DNA of 64,000 nucleotides, taken from Palsa-504 sp963847965. Its GTDB lineage: Bacteria; Actinomycetota; Actinomycetes; Streptosporangiales; Streptosporangiaceae. Shown here in pieces: positions 62,018 to 64,000 of this stretch (its first letter is position 1; every line of letters begins with the position of its first letter). Where the stretch lies: the NCBI GenBank assembly GCA_963847965.1, contig CAWKCG010000001.1, positions 381,613 through 445,612 of the forward strand, written 5' to 3'. A program made the translations under genes and the position numbers. The notes under the pieces are model-generated. The model was given only the letters and a program-made list of their open reading frames with translations. It was not told the origin of the DNA and did not search any database.

Positions 62018-64000
62018 CTATTCCTGCTGGTCTTCGTCGAACTCGGCGGGGTCCCCGAGTTCTGCTTCGTCCTCGAGCTCGGCCAGGTCCTCGAACTCGA
62101 TGCCGTCCAGCTCGGCCAGGCGCTCGGCCGCGTCGGTTTCACCGTCGGTATCGGCGTCGGCCGCCCTGGCGAAGGCCTCGCGGGCCTCGTCTTCGCGCCC
62201 CGCCGCGAGCAGCGCATCCGCGTAGGCGTAGAGCAGCCGGGCGGACCAGGGACGCGACCGCTCGCTGGTCAGCTCGGGGACCTGCAGGACCACCACCGCG
62301 GCGTCGGCCTGACCCTGATCCCTGCGGATTCCCGATTCGACGATCCGCAGTTCGATCTGCGTTGCGCGATCGAGCCTGCTGACATCCGCCTCGCGGATCA
62401 GCGCCAGCGCCCGGTCCGGTCGGCCTAGAGCCCGCTCGCTATCGGCCATGAGCGGAAGATTGGCCTCGCTGCCGGTCATGCGGCGGGCGGCGCGGAGCTC
62501 GGAGAGCGCCTCTGCCCACCGGCCCGTCCGGTACGCGGCGATGCCGCTTACCTCCCTGACCACGCCGACCCGGGCCGCCAGGCCCCGCGCGACTTGCGCG
62601 TACGCGAAGGCCAGCTCCGGATCGGGCTCCTGGCCCGCTGCGACCAGATAGCGCGCCACGCTGTCGGCCAGGTCGTTGGGGAGGCTGTTCAGCTGAGCCC
62701 TCACTTCGGGAACTAGCTGCTCCGCGCTGACCGAATCGGGCACGCGCAGCCGGTCCTGCCTCGACTCGAACGCCGAAGCAGTTCGCCGGTCGGCCGGGAC
62801 GCCGGGACGACGCGAGGGAACGCGTGAATCGCGCCCGGGAAGTCCGGGACGACGCGCAGGGGTCCTGCGATCGTAGCCGGTGCCCTCGGGAGTGCGCCTG
62901 CGCGCGGGCCGGTCCGACTGGCGATCGTCACCGGGGCGCGCTCCGCGCCCGTAGGGCGCGCTACGGCCAGGCCTTTCGCTCCAGCCCCCGCCTTCTCCCC
63001 GGTCGGTGCCCTCGCTGCGGCGAGCACCGGTCCGGCGAGCACCGGTCCCGGGAGCACTGGTCGCGCGGGTATCCCGCCAGCCCCCGCCTTCTCCCCGGTC
63101 AGTGCCCTCGCTCCGGCGGGGGCGCTCGCTTCGGCCGCCGCCTTCGCCGCGGCTGGCGCCCCCGGGCTGGCGGGCACCGGACCAACCAGCACCGGTCCTG
63201 GTGGCACTAGTCCCGCGGACACCTGTCCGGCGGGGACCCTCGGTACGGCTGGCGCCATCGGTCCGGCCCGCTTCGGACTGATCGCGCGCGCCGAAACGCC
63301 TCTCGCGCTCTCCGCCACCGTCCCCTGACCGTGTTGCCCGCGAACCGCCTGGCGTACGGCTGCCCCAGGATGATCCGTCGGCTGGAATCCGGCTCGTCCG
63401 GCGCGCCGCGTCTGCGCCTGCGGTGCGCGTGGTCCTTCTGGGGCCTGCGCCGGCAGTAGTGCCCGCGCCGCCCGCCCGTCCCCTCGTCGGCGTGCCGCTG
63501 GCCCGACGCCCGCTACTTTCACCGGAGACGGACTTCCGGCCTGTCGCGGTACCGCTCCGGTCGGTCCACGGGTTCTTGCCCCCGCCGGGTGCGGGCCTGG
63601 CCCGTCCCGAGCCAGTCCGGCTACCAGGAGCACCGGAGCCACGAGAAGCATCATAGGCACCCGAGCCAGCGGAGGCACCCGACGCACGCGAGGTCCCGGT
63701 CCGGCCGGTCCCCCTGGCGCTCTGCGGATTGTCTCCGCCAGCGCGCAATCCGCCCGTACGCGCCCCGCCCGTGCGCGAGCCACTGCCGGTGCGCGCGGCA
63801 CCGCCCGTCCAGGCACTCCCGCCCGTGCGCGAGCCACTGCCGGTGCGCGCGCCACTGCCCGTCCGGGCACTCCCGCCCGTGCGGGCAGCCCCGCCCGTGC
63901 GCGCGCCACTGCCGGTGCGGCCGCCACCGCCCGTGCGCGCGCCGGCGCTCTTGCTAGTGCCGCTCGCCCGGGCGCCGCTCGTCGCGCGTCCCTTCGGCGC
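62018..64000 (-). CDS. TPR-like protein with long Arg/Gly/Thr-rich repetitive N-terminus, 5' partial
   Basis: The frame is open to the right edge, so the start lies outside. From the edge to about 62770 the protein (about 410 aa here) is low-complexity: RTG-, SGA- and RSEGTDRGEGGGW-type repeats, strongly basic and surely disordered. The last about 230 residues are ordered and helical, with SVSAEQLVPEVRAQLNSLP and TPR-like pairs (AYRTGRWAEALSELRAARR; LLYAYADALLAAGREDEAREAFARA). It ends in an acidic tail rich in Asp/Glu (ELDGIEFEDLAELEDEAELG). Such actinobacterial proteins resemble tetratricopeptide proteins with RNA-binding-like RGG tails; the function is unknown. Confidence 0.8.
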   Translation of the reverse strand, partial: APKGRATSGARASGTSKSAGARTGGGGRTGSGARTGGAARTGGSARTGSGARTGSGSRTGGSAWTGGAARTGSGSRTGGARTGGLRAGGDNPQSARGTGRTGTSRASGASAGSGAYDASRGSGAPGSRTGSGRARPAPGGGKNPWTDRSGTATGRKSVSGESSGRRASGTPTRGRAGGAGTTAGAGPRRTTRTAGADAARRTSRIPADGSSWGSRTPGGSRATRSGDGGGERERRFGARDQSEAGRTDGASRTEGPRRTGVRGTSATRTGAGWSGARQPGGASRGEGGGRSERPRRSEGTDRGEGGGWRDTRATSAPGTGARRTGARRSEGTDRGEGGGWSERPGRSAPYGRGARPGDDRQSDRPARRRTPEGTGYDRRTPARRPGLPGRDSRVPSRRPGVPADRRTASAFESRQDRLRVPDSVSAEQLVPEVRAQLNSLPNDLADSVARYLVAAGQEPDPELAFAYAQVARGLAARVGVVREVSGIAAYRTGRWAEALSELRAARRMTGSEANLPLMADSERALGRPDRALALIREADVSRLDRATQIELRIVESGIRRDQGQADAAVVVLQVPELTSERSRPWSARLLYAYADALLAAGREDEAREAFARAADADTDGETDAAERLAELDGIEFEDLAELEDEAELGDPAEFDEDQQE
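62981..63102 (-). repeat. 96-bp-period repeats in the disordered tail
   Basis: A block starting at 62981 recurs at 63077 with few changes (period 96 bp, 32 codons), encoding the RSEGTDRGEGGGW motif twice. Further right, 63749-64000 is a degenerate array of GTGCGCGCGCCACTGCCGGT-like 18-21-bp units encoding (A/S)RTG(G/S). Confidence 0.7.

Noticed and set aside
61580..62428. Full 282-codon protein from ATG 61580
   Set aside because: Only the first about 82 codons match a monooxygenase; the remainder is antisense of the quinone-reductase stub and of the TPR gene.

Overview
The window comes from a high-GC actinobacterium, probably a filamentous actinomycete related to Streptosporangiales or Catenulispora-type lineages; the genus cannot be read from the sequence. 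The basis is the very GC-rich codon use, frequent GTG/TTG starts, actinobacterial marker genes (glnE, a glnA2-type glutamine synthetase, glutamine-dependent nadE, panB, an extended MetAP, an F420-NADPH oxidoreductase), DUF222-HNH and IS1182-like debris, and large LuxR and TetR regulators. No tRNA, rRNA or CRISPR array was seen.

Region 1 (1-18.5 kb) is accessory. A partial WD40 propeller protein and a class-A-type serine hydrolase are followed by an unusual locus (2.85-13.6 kb). Two divergent gene sets meet at a 549-bp intergenic region. Leftward are a zinc-ribbon protein, a small membrane protein, a lipoprotein and a zinc-ribbon membrane protein. Rightward are a zinc-ribbon/FHA/FHA/ABC exporter (Rv1747-like architecture), an Hsp70 lacking the lid, a J-domain-like protein without HPD that carries two zinc ribbons, a zinc-ribbon/TM/secreted-propeller protein and a zinc-ribbon/repeat/4-TM protein. 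A seventh zinc-ribbon protein lies at 17.3 kb. The locus is bracketed by a 71-bp direct repeat (70/71 identical) that is the 3' end of the serine hydrolase gene. This suggests a module that inserted or duplicated at that site. It is the best candidate here for an undescribed system: a membrane complex built around shared zinc ribbons with its own Hsp70/J-like chaperones.

Region 2 (13.6-25.2 kb) holds debris and small regulators: an AraC-gene fragment fused to the repeat, a twice-frameshifted DUF222-HNH gene, a phosphotransferase, AraC, an SMP-30 lactonase facing a TetR gene across an inverted-repeat operator, a truncated IS1182-like element, a small secreted protein inside 45-bp direct repeats, and an MFS-cyclic-nucleotide-binding fusion.

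Region 3 (25.3-49.9 kb) is mostly chromosomal core. It contains glnE downstream of a LAL-type LuxR regulator, an aldehyde dehydrogenase, a sugar/polyol operon (SDR, FAD oxidase and a frameshifted FGGY kinase), an S9 peptidase, a lipoprotein, glnA2-type, nadE, an alpha/beta hydrolase, an MFS drug exporter with its TetR gene and operator, a beta-lactamase-fold hydrolase and panB.

Region 4 (49.9-64 kb) opens with an AT-richer intergenic region carrying five co-oriented DnaA-box-like 9-mers at 11/22/20/23-bp spacing. F420 enzymes, a G-rich repeat array, tandem YbjQ-like paralogs, map, a thioesterase, a HAD phosphatase, a TPR protein, DUF1015, a metallo-beta-lactamase-fold hydrolase, two head-to-head gene stubs and a partial TPR protein with a long Arg/Gly-rich tail follow.
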